In this document: piece by piece, positions 54,780-64,000 of the stretch | How positions within the stretch are numbered: position 1 is the stretch's first letter | Layout of the letters: the number at the start of each line of letters is the position of its first letter | From: Ostrinia nubilalis | Taxonomy: Eukaryota; Arthropoda; Insecta; Lepidoptera; Crambidae | Length of the DNA: 64,000 bases | Assembly (NCBI RefSeq): GCF_963855985.1 | Contig: NC_087112.1 | Coordinates: forward strand, 9,488,501-9,552,500 | Direction of reading: 5' to 3' | The notes under the pieces: model-generated | Database searches by the model: none | Seen by the model: only the letters and a program-made list of their open reading frames with translations | What the model was told of the DNA's origin: nothing | Position numbers and translations under genes: made by a program

Positions 54780-54789
54780 ATGTCAGATT

Positions 54790-55227
54790 ACTATCTGAAA
54801 CTCTATCAAGAACAAGAAACTGACCTTTTAGTCTTGTTTTAGTACACACCATGTATACCTGTCCCTTCAGTCATCATTCTACAAATATCGGTCTTATTCA
54901 TGTCCCTATAAGGTCGATATTATTTGCCAGTCCCTTGTCGTTCCAGCAATCTCTGTCCCATTGTTTTGTTATTAAATTGTTTTTAATTAATACCGGATAA
55001 CGTTATACCGGTATACCGGTGTAGCGTAGCGTTATGAATGGAAGCACGCGATTCAATCCGTTGTTTTAGTTATTAAGCTGTTATAAATTGATGGTTTCGG
55101 TCACGGCACACTTTGAAGTGGTGATAAAGTGCCGGAAGTTCGATGGGTTTCGAGAATTCGTGAGGAAATGGAATTCTTTTATTTTTTAAGCAAGACAGTA
55201 ACGCTTACAAAGTCAGCCCATACAAGC
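54790..55227. other. No feature recognised
   Basis: Contains a short alternating TATACCGGTATACCGG palindromic run near 55005-55021. Otherwise nothing. Confidence 0.4.
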
Positions 55228-55437
55228 GGCCGCCTGCAACTTCGTACGGGTGGATCCCGTTTTACTCCTCTTGGGGGTTGAATTTTGCAAAATCCCGTCT
55301 TTGTGAGCACCTACGTTCTAAAAGAACGCCTATGCAAAATTTGAGACTCCTAATACTTGTAATTTCTGAGATTTCGTGATGAGTGAGTGAGTCAGTCAAT
55401 CAGTCAGTGACCTTTCGCTTTTATAGATATAGATTAT
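55228..55437 (+). repeat. LINE 3'-end family G
   Basis: GCGGCCGCCTGCAACTTCGT, GGGTGGATCCCGTTTTACTC, a diverged middle, then GTGAGTCAGTCAATCAGTCA and TATAGATATAGATT. More diverged than the copy at 31468. Confidence 0.65.
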
Positions 55438-56336
55438 GACGTATTATTTCAGTAACAAAGTACCAGTACAGCAGAGTAAAAAATGACAGAACTATAAAAT
55501 GCCTAATCGACCGATATAAAATTAATAAAAATCCCAATGAATCCGTGGTTTTTTATGTAAAAGCTGAAAGAAATAATGACCATTTTAAAGTGCGTATCTT
55601 TGGTCATAATTAGGGATAATAAACTACCAAAAGTTATTACAAACCCAAAATTTTGGTTCTTGAATGTAGAGACAGACTAACTGGTGTTTCAAAACTGAAG
55701 AATATTATTATTCCACTGAATATCATTCTACAAAGTTATGAATGAATGCAAAATTCTACCACTAGAAAATGCACTGCATCGGGACAGAACCTGGAACTGA
55801 AATAGCTTAATGAAATAAGTTCACTTAATCACTTAAAAGTCTCTCTTGTTTAAAACTCCGGTGAGCCAAAACTGGCAGGCGCAAGGATAACCGAATGAAC
55901 TCCGACCATTATTATAATTGTATTTAGTGTAGTTTGCTAAAAATGGAGGGTAGTGATGGGACTGTATAATTTATCGATATCGAATTCAAACCACACAATG
56001 TTTGTTGTCTCTTATTATTGAGATATTATTGCAACAAAAATAGCATTCAAACTTACACGAAAATGTTGGAAACTAACAATTTTATAAACACAAATCACAA
56101 ATCTTCTATGAAATGGAATCACAAAAATACCTATGAGGTACCATAGTTCCGCCGCCATGGCCTTATAAGGTTGGTGGGTTGTGATAATAATTGTGACTGT
56201 ACCTTCGATTATTATTTGTTTTGAAGAACTTTCAGTAAAATGACAAGCTCTATCATCATCATACTTCTTCTTACATACATTTTGTAGACATATTTTGCGA
56301 ATGTGAACACTAACTACTTATAAAATAATACTCTAA
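55438..56336. other. No gene recognised
   Basis: AT-rich; no repeat recognised with confidence. Confidence 0.4.
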
Positions 56337-56486
56337 TTCATAATAATGCAAATAGCTTATTAAACCTATTTTAACTATTGTACTTTTTTATCTCGTTCCT
56401 ACTTGGCGCTGTCATCATTTGACAGAAAGTGCCAAATCAGTGCAAAAGTTAAAATAGGTTTATTATGCTGTTTGATTTATTATGAA
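56337..56486. mobile_element. 150-bp MITE with TAA duplication
   Basis: TTCATAATAATGCAAATAGC at the left and inverse GCTGTTTGATTTATTATGAA at the right. Inverted repeats extend through AAACCTATTTTAAC. TAA is on both flanks (56334-56336 and 56487-56489). Confidence 0.85.
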
Positions 56487-56800
56487 TAAGGGTATAAGCC
56501 TCTAGTCATGATACTTAACATAATAAACCAAATATGAGCCAAATTGTTAACTTATTATCGATAAGTTGCTGCATCGTCGCATCACTACTGCTAAGCTCTA
56601 TGTGGATTAATGCAGTGGCTAAAAAGATATAGAGTAGACCCCATTCAGCATTTTGTTAAGTGGCTAATAAGTTTAAGTGCTACGGGCAGTTTCCAGAAGT
56701 TTCCGACGCGCTGTTTTTAAAAACTCCTGAATTAATCGTTTTGGTGCTATCTGAGTTTTGTATATTTTTAGCACTGTTAAATTTTAAAAAAGATAATCTT

Positions 56801-56902
56801 AGGCTGGGTTGCACCATCTTACTTTAACTTTGACAAACGTCAAAATTCTGTCAAAATCGGTGGTGTATGGTTACGGTCAAAGTTAGGTGGTGCAACTCAG
56901 CT
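56801..56902. mobile_element. MITE family E, copy 4
   Basis: AGGCTGGGTTGCACCATCTT to GGTGGTGCAACTCAGCTT, with inner TTTGACAAACGTCAAAATTC. Short version of 5747-5876. Confidence 0.78.
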
Positions 56903-57524
56903 TTATTAATGTTTCTCAAAAATATATTAGTTATTAGTAGAAAAAGTTGATAGACTCATGTAGAGTAAGAAAACCGGGAAAATTATCTTATGAAAATAAT
57001 AACCATTTCATTTTTTGTATCTTACAAAACATATTTTGGGTACCTATTTTGTATGGATTCATCTACCCCAAGAAAGCTGATAATTATTTTTCTTGAGTAT
57101 AAAATAAAATAAATAAATGATATTCCTATCCCTATCAGATCAAGTTGGAAGAGGAAATTTTTTAGTTCAGTTCGCCAAATGCCTCCATACTTAGTTTATA
57201 TTGCAATATCACCTAGGCTTTCTACTACCTGTATTTGTAAGACTTTTTAACATACTCTTTGTGAAGGAAGTCGCGGGTATAAATTAAAAACAAATATTTT
57301 TAAATTCAATGCCTGTATTCCCTAGTAGTTCCTTACTCTATAATTTGCAGCCAGAATTGAATCTGGAACTCTCCGATGTTAATAAACACTCCAATGACGG
57401 ATTCTCCACTGATTGTTTGCTGTTTGCCAAAAGCTGGCAGTTGGCTCTGTGCCAGTGGCTCAACGGCATCAGGAATTTCCCAATTTCCAGCCGAGGTTTC
57501 ACAAGGATTTTGAAATTCACTTAT
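56903..57524. other. No gene recognised
   Basis: A frame at 57309-57548 is open on both strands but shows no domain and runs into family X. It is left unassigned. Confidence 0.4.
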
Positions 57525-57694
57525 CGAACTCCTCCTATGTTCTTCTGATTAATTTAGTTGCGGGTTCAATGACAGTTTGACTTTAACCCGGGACAAACTT
57601 GACCTTCACTGGTTGGGTTGTTATTGGCGGTCAAGCTGTAGATCCTGGCTACACAGGGTTGCAGCGGTGGGAACGAGAGGTGAATAGTCCCGTT
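57525..57694 (+). repeat. Family X, long copy
   Basis: CGAACTCCTCCTATGTTCTT, GGGACAAACTTGACCTTCAC and GCAGCGGTGGGAACGAGAGG match 2171-2353. Confidence 0.75.
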
Positions 57695-57734
57695 ATGGTA
57701 GTGTAGGTTTGAAGGGATTTTCCTGTCTCATCCC

Positions 57735-57882
57735 ATCAAATGACGTCCACTGCTGGACAAAGACCTCCCTCAAGGATTTCCATAACGAACGGTCCTGCGC
57801 TGCCCACACTAAATGCCTTTCGCGACCTTCACCAGATCGTCGGTCCACCTGGTCCACCTAGTGGGTGGCCTGCCCACATTAA
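57735..57882 (-). mobile_element. RTE-like LINE fragment lacking tail
   Basis: Inverse of 33.6 kb: GACGTCCACTGCTGGACAAA, GGTCCTGCGCTGCCCACACT and CACCAGATCGTCGGTCCACC. The last few bases and the tetranucleotide tail are missing. Confidence 0.75.
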
Positions 57883-57983
57883 GCCCTAATAAAGGACGAT
57901 CTAAGATTCTGGTTAAAAATAGACTTGCTTAGAAATTCGAACCTGCAACCACTGCTGGAATTTTAAACTTGCCCGCTTACACA

Positions 57984-58078
57984 CAAGGTGACATATGAAT
58001 CAATCACAGAGCTCTATTCAACGCTGTGCATTCGATTTTCTGCTTCACTTAAGCAAGCATCGTTTGTGAATACGGGTG
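57984..58078 (+). mobile_element. MITE family B, copy 8, left end lost
   Basis: Starts inside the family (AAGGTGACATATGAATCAAT) and ends GTTTGTGAATACGGGTG. Repeat H follows at the same junction as at 40633. Confidence 0.78.
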
Positions 58079-58263
58079 ATTGTAGTTATGTAGAGATGAC
58101 GTCACTATTGAAATGGTTATGGTGCTTTTTAGGGTTCCGTAGTCCTGACAAGGTTGTGGAAATCCTTGGGGGAGGCCTTTGTCCAGCAGTGGACGTCTTT
58201 CGGCTGAAACGAACGAACGAACGAACGATCAACAAATATTGTCGGTAGTGGTAAAGTAATATA
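58079..58263 (+). repeat. Repeat H, copy 3, split by LINE insertion
   Basis: GAGATGACGTCACTATTGAA (to about 58130) and GTCGGTAGTGGTAAAGTAAT (from 58240) are the two ends of H. Between them lie GGGTTCCGTAGTCCTGACAA and an RTE-like 3' end. Confidence 0.7.
58155..58230 (+). mobile_element. RTE-like LINE 3' end inside repeat H
   Basis: GTGGAAATCCTTGGGGGAGG, CCTTTGTCCAGCAGTGGACG and a (CGAA)n tail. Only about 76 bp long. Confidence 0.8.
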
Positions 58264-58413
58264 CGCCCGTATTAACAATCACTACTTACTATGAGGTCTT
58301 ACAGTGCGCGTGGACGCACAGGGTGACATATGAACCAATCACAGAACTCTATTCAACGCTGTGCATTCGATTTTATGCTTCACTTAAGCAAGCATCGTTT
58401 GTGAATACGGGCG
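58264..58413 (+). mobile_element. MITE family B, copy 9
   Basis: CGCCCGTATTAACAATC to GTTTGTGAATACGGGCG, flanked by ATA and TTA. In direct repeat with copy 8 across repeat H. Confidence 0.85.
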
Positions 58414-58864
58414 TTAAACGTCTATCAAAATTAATTCACATAAGCTAAGTACGAGTCTGTCAAAATTTTATCTACAATAGATGAAAAACGTTAATAGAAT
58501 TGACATTTTACTAAACGATATACTAGCACATTAAGCTCAATACTAGTATCTTATGCCATGGCAATAAGAGCTATTTCGCAATAGCCCATTAAACTAGAAT
58601 AGACATAAAAACCCTTCTAAAAGCTATGACGTCAACTCTGGTGTCAGTTTCGAGGAAGGGCGGGCGGGACGGAGTTATACGAACTGGGGCAAGATAGAAA
58701 GGGACGGAGGATCTACTAACTGCACTATGTTCATAAAGGGTAGACTGTTTGCTCGACAGAGTCGATATTGTAGTCGATAGAACTCCACTGACGTTGGTAA
58801 ATATTGGAGTATGCGCTATGCGATTAAAATGCAATATTGGATTGCAAATACACTAGTATGAATA
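58414..58864. other. No gene recognised
   Basis: An 81-codon minus-strand frame at 58589-58834 lacks a recognised domain. Confidence 0.4.
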
Positions 58865-59083
58865 TGATAGAATATTTATAACTCAAAGGTGGACTGACTG
58901 ACTGACATAGTGATCTATCAACGCACAGCCTAAATAACTGGACGGATCGGGCTGAAAGGCATGCAGGTAGATGTCATGACGTAGGCATCCGCTAAGAAAG
59001 GATTTTACGAAACTCCACCCTTAAGGGGGTAAAACGGGATCCACGTGTACGAAGTCGCGGGCGGCCGCTAGTTATTTAATAAA
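58865..59083 (-). repeat. LINE 3'-end family G, well preserved
   Basis: Inverse of 31468: GATCTATCAACGCACAGCCT, GCAGGTAGATGTCATGACGT, TTACGAAACTCCACCCTTAA and GAAGTCGCGGGCGGCCGC. Only three tetranucleotide units (GACTGACTGACT) stand where 31618 has about seventeen. Confidence 0.75.
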
Positions 59084-59170
59084 TCTTGGAATCTAATAAT
59101 CTATACCTCTACCTACGGTAGGTGGCTTATGGTCAATGTTGTTCTCTCAATATCACTTTGATTTGTAGGA

Positions 59171-59246
59171 GAAGCCGCGAGCAAAGGTTAACGTAAAAAC
59201 ATTGAGACGTGCATTTCCTTTACGTTAGCTTTTGCTCGCGGTTTCG
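59171..59246. repeat. Inverted repeat of a LINE end
   Basis: GAAGCCGCGAGCAAAGGTTA and, inverted, TAGCTTTTGCTCGCGGTTTC. Two copies of the CTAGCTTTTGCTCGCGG-type LINE end lie head-to-head across about 20 bp. Confidence 0.6.
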
Positions 59247-59349
59247 TCCGCTTGAATTTCAGTCTGTCGCAGCTAAATATACCTATTTATATTATTTTAA
59301 TTGGTTCAGTAGTTACAAAGTTTAGTTCCTACAAACAAAATCACAATTT

Positions 59350-59575
59350 ATTCCAAAAATAGGCTTTTGTAAAGCGCTTTAACACGTCCCAGTATAACTT
59401 TAACCCTACCACTGCTTCGGAACTAACGCCCGTATTCACAAACATTACTATGAGGTCTCACAGTCCGAGTGGACTATTCAACGCTGTGTGTTCGATTTGC
59501 TGCTTCACTTAAGCAAGCATCGTTTGGGAATACGGGCGTAACTGATCCAGTGCTGAGAAGATAAAAAGCGTAATA
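59350..59575 (+). repeat. Family C copy split by MITE B
   Basis: CACGTCCCAGTATAACTTTA and CCACTGCTTCGGAAC precede the MITE, and CCAGTGCTGAGAAG resumes after it. The order of insertion is clear: C first, B second. Confidence 0.75.
59427..59538 (+). mobile_element. MITE family B, copy 10, internal deletion
   Basis: CGCCCGTATTCACAAACATT to TTTGGGAATACGGGCG with TAA on both flanks (59424-59426 and 59539-59541). About 40 bp of the usual interior is missing. Confidence 0.88.
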
Positions 59576-59777
59576 AGTAGTTTCCATGGTGGACCACCCG
59601 ACTCCATAGTTCATTCATAACGAAGCTCGCATAGCAATGGCTTAATATAAGTCCACAGCAATGAAATGTCCGTAATAGAACCTCGTAAATGCCGCCCGAG
59701 TGGTTCGCATTCCAACCATCCTTTTGTTTCGTCTGTTTGTGGCGGGGCGCCATAGAGATGCGACATGGTAATTGGTA

Positions 59778-59951
59778 ACGTACTATTCCCACCTCTCGTT
59801 CCCACCGCTGCAACTCCTGTGTGGCCAGGATCTACAGCTTGACCGCCACTAGACCCAACCAGTGAAGATCAAGTTTGTCGCGGGGGAAAGTTAAATGTCA
59901 TGGGACCCGCAACGAAATTAATTAAAAGAACATAGGAGGAGTTCGAAGTTC
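59778..59951 (-). repeat. Family X, inverted long copy
   Basis: CCACCTCTCGTTCCCACCGC, AGGATCTACAGCTTGACCGC and AACATAGGAGGAGTTCGAAG are inverse to 57525. Confidence 0.75.
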
Positions 59952-60634
59952 TAAATAATAGACCGCTGTTCGAAATAAAAATCCTACCGAAAATAACTTC
60001 AAATCACGTGAAAACCACTCTATGAATTAATGTCGTAGAGTTCATGATAAAGAAGGAGGTCTTGTCTGGTCAGATAAGGTAAATATTGAAAACATTAACT
60101 TCATTTAAAGGACTATATTGAATTGCTTTTTAAAAGCTGTGTAGTGTGTGTGGAATTTTTCAAAATCAATTATTATAACAGCTTTTAAAAATTTATCAAA
60201 GCTTACGATAGAGATATAGCAACTAAAGTAAATAAATAAAATAAGTGACATATCAAATTAAATATGCGACTTTTTTTCTTCAAAACGAGTCCGATTATAT
60301 TATTAGACGTCAAATGTCTGCATCTTTGCGGCGATACTAAACTTTGCGTAATAAATAAATCAATTATGATTATGATCAGGCCATTGTCGTTGTCAGCTGG
60401 GCCCAGGCGGACATGTCTGGGCTTGTGTAAACAGAGGATAGATATAATCGGTTTATTGTGTTTAACCTAGACCTAGATAATTTCGTGTGAATTAGACATA
60501 AAGTACGGCCAACTAGCAGCGATACAAAAGGTCGATTCGACTGTCGAATTGACAATCTATTCTGTCTCTTCCCATCTTGTGTATTTGTCGTAATGTCTCG
60601 TTCTCCCGCCAAAATATGTCAAAGTCAAACCCTT
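59952..60634. other. No gene recognised
   Basis: TTCTCCCGCCAAAAT near 60601 is a second E2F-like word. No exon was identified. Confidence 0.4.
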
Positions 60635-60755
60635 AGGCTGGGTTGCACCATCTTACTTTAACTGTGACAAACGTTAAAAGTCTGTCAAATTCCATACAAA
60701 AAGCACCGGTTATCGTCATAGTTACCGTTAAAGATAGGTGGTGCAATCCACCCCT
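60635..60755. mobile_element. MITE family E, copy 5
   Basis: AGGCTGGGTTGCACCATCTT to AGGTGGTGCAATCCACCCCT, with interior ACCGGTTATCGTCATAGTTA shared with 5747 and 21525. Confidence 0.78.
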
Positions 60756-61063
60756 ATTATTCCAAATGACAATGACATTGGGTTTGTTTACATTTGGTAT
60801 CGCTTCTCGTTGGCCGTACTTTAGTTAGCACTTAATATTTCATACACTATCTATATTCTAAATCTAGATTTTAGATCTTTCAAGGTTAGTTGGAGTACGA
60901 CTTGGATGCAGACTTTTGGGAACATTTTTGCTTCTTAGGCTCTTTGTTTCATTAAATTGTAAAATTAATTTTATTTAAAAACTTCTTGATTACTCCAGTG
61001 ACTCTACAAAATACTAATTATCCATTACTTCATCACTATGTCGCATTCCAACCATCCTTCATA
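60756..61063. other. No feature recognised
   Basis: AT-rich, non-coding by eye. Confidence 0.4.
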
Positions 61064-61140
61064 CATTATTATAAAAAAAATGGATACTGATTGCAAAGAC
61101 ACCCTGTCTTTGCAATCAGTATCCATTTTTTTTAATAATG
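61064..61140. repeat. Near-perfect short hairpin
   Basis: TGGATACTGATTGCAAAGAC, five bases ACCCT, then the exact inverse. The stem extends through the flanking A/T runs to CATTATT/AATAATG with one 2-base bulge. Could be a tiny MITE or a small-RNA hairpin; no other copy is in the window. Confidence 0.7.
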
Positions 61141-61359
61141 TTCTAGAGAACAACATAACAATAACACTGATAACAAAATCAGACTGTATCTTACAATTCT
61201 CTAGAAATTAGACTTCAACCTTTGAAAATAAGGCATTTTGTGTAAAAAAAAAAGGCAAAGGCAAGCGTTTCAAAAAATAGGGAAGATTCAACAAATCTTC
61301 AAACTTGTTCATCGTTTTAAGTCTAATTTCAGTCTGTATCGCAAAGATAGAACATAAAT

Positions 61360-61650
61360 ACATACATACATACATAGCCCGACGTAGTATTAGCAAGCTG
61401 AAGTGGCAGTGGGCAGGGCACATAGTACGCAGAACTGACTGCCGATGGGGCAGCAAGGTTCTGGAATGGAGGCCGCGTACCGGAAAACGCAGCGTGGGAC
61501 GTCCACCCACAAGGTGGACCGACGACCAGATAAAGGTAGCAGGAAGGCGCTGGATGCAGGCCGCTACCAACCGTGCGATGTGGAAGTCATTGGGGGAGGC
61601 CTATGTTCAGCAGTGGACGTCCTGTGGCTGAAATGATGATGATGATGATG
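61360..61650 (+). mobile_element. RTE-like LINE 3' end with 9-bp TSD and (ATG)n tail
   Basis: AACATAAAT flanks both sides (61351-61359 and 61651-61659). A short (ACAT)n precedes the LINE part. The frame reads SISKLKWQWAGHIVRR, GRPPTRWTDDQIKVAG and AYVQQWTSCG-stop, open over about 85 codons, followed by the ATGATGATG tail. Confidence 0.92.
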
Positions 61651-61659
61651 AACATAAAT

Positions 61660-62659
61660 GAGAATAGAAGAAAGAAAGAAGAAATGTTTATTCAGTATCA
61701 TCGACAATACGACAATAGAATAGATTCAATTCACCAATTTAGTCCAATTTCATTAACAATTTGAAGGCTACAATACACAGTGCTAATATTGTGGTTACTG
61801 ATTTGTGTTCTGGATACAGCACAATGGCTGACCAATCCGAGCTTGGTATGATTAAATTAACCATTGCTGTATTATATGTATTACCATATTTGTGTTGAGT
61901 TTAATTCGGTTTAATTACTAAGTAGATTATTACTAAATTATCTATAAAATATTTCTTCAGGGATAGTAGGAAACTTTTCAGACAGAAATAAATTAAAATA
62001 ATAATATAGAAATCATATACAGATCGTAAGATTTTGCCTTTAATCATTTTTCGTATGTCACGACTAAATGATGACCTGACATGATGACTTATATGATTCT
62101 TATAGCAATCTATAAACCTCTACTAATAACAAACAGACAGACAAAGTTGTTTCGCATTTATATTAAAAGTATTTATGTAGATAAGAATGAGGCCATAATC
62201 TATAGCTTACAAAATAACGTGTAATTTCAGGATATTTCGCACGTGAGCATTTAGTTTGCTTAATGTACAAGTAGGGTGACCAATGTTTAGGAATTAAAAA
62301 TGCACTCTGCAGCCTTTGTTTCAAAAACAAATTTATGTATTTGCAAAAAGTTACTCTGTACAAAATACACTTAATTTTCTGCACGAACCGAGATAGGAGT
62401 AGGTAAATAAAATTATACTGCTTGGTGAACCATCAACTATTTGCCTCCAGTCGTCTGGCAAGACTGACTAGAGACTTAGAGTATTGTAAAGCCAAATATT
62501 TGGTACCAAAATTATAATATTTTTTTTAAATTGTATATATTTTTTGTTTTGTATTAGAATAAGTTAAATATTGTGTAGGTTTTTAAGTGCATGTAATTTG
62601 GAGCCAAATAAACATTTTTTCCTTCTTTCTTTCTTTCAAATACGTCAATTTCTCCATAC
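61660..62659. other. No gene recognised; retroposon-like 3' end
   Basis: GGAGCCAAATAAACATTTTT followed by CTTCTTTCTTTCTTTC near 62600-62637 resembles a retroposon tail. The rest is AT-rich. Confidence 0.4.
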
Positions 62660-62851
62660 GGCTGGTGTTAGTGTCACGCGGACCGTCCGGTGCGGACCCG
62701 CTCCGCACGGCTAATCTGTATGAACTTCTAGGGAGCGTTTTAGAGTAATGCGGTCCGGAGGAACCGCTCCGCTCCCTAGCAGTTCATACAGATCGGCTGT
62801 GCGGAGCGATCCGCACTGACAATGACAGTCCGCGTGACACTAAAACCAGCC
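62660..62851. mobile_element. 192-bp GC-rich MITE with TAC duplication
   Basis: GGCTGGTGTTAGTGTCACGC and inverse GCGTGACACTAAAACCAGCC, with TAC on both flanks (62657-62659 and 62852-62854). Inner CCGGTGCGGACCCGCTCCGC-type sequence is also palindromic. Confidence 0.82.
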
Positions 62852-62938
62852 TACGTGGTTTCCAATCCCATGCAAGACAAGTAAGTTTTCAAGAGAAACA
62901 TCACGATTGAGATTTAAAAATTACCCAAAAAAATCCTG

Positions 62939-63175
62939 TTTCTCCTCTAAATCCATACCATCATGGTCACCCCACAAACATCGCTTAGACTAGTCGATTC
63001 TAGCTATACTCGTGTGATTAAATCCCATCTGAGGCAAGAAATCATGTTTTGATTGATTATTAAAAAATGACAAAAACTCCTGTATTTCTCCTCAAAATCC
63101 AAGACATCATGGTCACCCCACATCGCTTAGACTAGTCGATTCTAGCGATCCATCAACGGGAGGAAACGCTCGCGA
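62939..63175. repeat. Local direct duplication
   Basis: TTTCTCCTC then CATCATGGTCACCCCACA and CGCTTAGACTAGTCGATTCT occur at about 62939-63005 and again at about 63094-63150, about 155 bp apart. Part of the word (CATGGTCACCCCACA) also occurs at 3973. Confidence 0.7.
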
Positions 63176-64000
63176 TGCCAGTCACACCGGCAAACGCTAG
63201 CTAATAACCAGGCGTTACTTGCACAAAACGACGATTTACTACTTTGATACTTTCCGGTGGTTTTCGCCTTTTCACGGCTCGATTTCGTTTTGACAATGGG
63301 CTTTTAGCCTGTCAAATGTGTTTGTTTTGGCTGTGTATACTAATATTAAAAGTAAGCTGTCTGTTTGTCACGTTTCTAGGTGTAAAAATCTGAATAAATT
63401 TTAATGAATTTTGGTATAAAGACAGATTGGATAAAGGAACAGGATATAGGCTACTTTTCCCGCATACTTAAAACTTGTTTCAACTCAAGAGTGTAATAGA
63501 AATGGAAGTTCCATACTTAATAATTTTCAGAAATAAAGTGAAGCAATCTTCATGTTGTGATGTCAAGTAAAATCCAACAAAATTTTCATCTCTTTCTTAA
63601 AATGTGCTCATGTTCAAAGTTAACCTATTACGAACTTTATAGTTTACGAGTGGCGAAATAGAGGAATTGGTCTACACTCCCCACAGTGGTCAAACAGGTT
63701 GGAAAAGCCTGATCTTTGTATCCATCCATGGGTAGAGAGGGTGTGAACTTATCTCTACTACAAGAGAACCATTTTCCCCAATATAATTATTCGTATGTTA
63801 CGCATACTACACCGCATTATAATTTGCGACTTTTTTAGCCTCTACAATATTAAGACTTCAATTTTATACCAAAACGTTAAAAATCCGCGCCACAAAGTAT
63901 TTTTAACACACAGTAACTTAGTAATTGATTCGAGTTTATGAATAAATGAATGAAATTGCTCCTCAAAATGTCAGTTCTCACGCCAAAATCTAAACTAAAA
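63176..64000. other. No gene recognised
   Basis: AT-rich to the window end. TACTAATATTAAAAGTAAGC near 63339 resembles a LINE-end word. No ORF with a recognised domain. Confidence 0.4.

Overview
The window looks like gene-poor, repeat-dense, AT-rich nuclear DNA of an insect, most likely a moth or butterfly. The basis is the repertoire: many tiny RTE-like LINE 3' ends, tRNA-headed SINEs, dense MITEs and a Ty3/Gypsy element. I recognise these as typical of Lepidoptera from general knowledge, not from a search. No bacterial operons, rRNA or convincing functional tRNA genes are visible.

Layout. 1-16 kb: scattered LINE, SINE and MITE debris, a 1.1-kb foldback element (6953-8060) and a GC-rich tandem repeat (13.2-13.96 kb). 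16.08-16.35 kb: the only stretch that looks like a host gene, a minus-strand first coding exon of 39 codons. It has a signal-peptide-like start, a GTAAGT donor and a GC-rich upstream region; the rest of the gene would lie to the left or outside the window. 18.39-20.34 kb: a non-autonomous DNA transposon with a short coding remnant. 22.5-30.3 kb: a complete Ty3/Gypsy LTR retrotransposon on the minus strand. It has 302-bp LTRs identical by eye, a 4-bp target duplication, a gag-protease-RT ORF and an RNase H-integrase ORF. It is broken by a one-base shift in a homopolymer and by a 686-bp TA-flanked insertion near the end of pol. 30.3-48 kb: microsatellites, LINE and SINE pieces, and a run of four roughly 0.9-1.4-kb TA-flanked TIR elements (36.5, 39.6, 43.7 and 46.2 kb), each carrying dispersed copies of its own terminal word. 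The 46.2-kb element retains pieces of a pogo/Tigger-like helix-turn-helix transposase. 48-64 kb: LINE fragments (several with perfect 8-12-bp target duplications, one twin-primed), more copies of a Harbinger-like MITE (family B), SINE heads, hairpins and one GC-rich promoter-like patch near 52.5 kb.

How the parts relate. Almost everything here is mobile DNA at different ages, often nested: TIR element in LTR element, LINE in SINE, MITE in unclassified repeat, foldback in LINE. The autonomous machinery visible is the LTR element's, split by two lesions; the DNA elements are non-autonomous and depend on transposases encoded elsewhere. Family letters (B, C, E, F, G, H, X) are my own labels for repeats recognised by comparing copies within this window. 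I give no repaired or joined reading frame for the retroelement.
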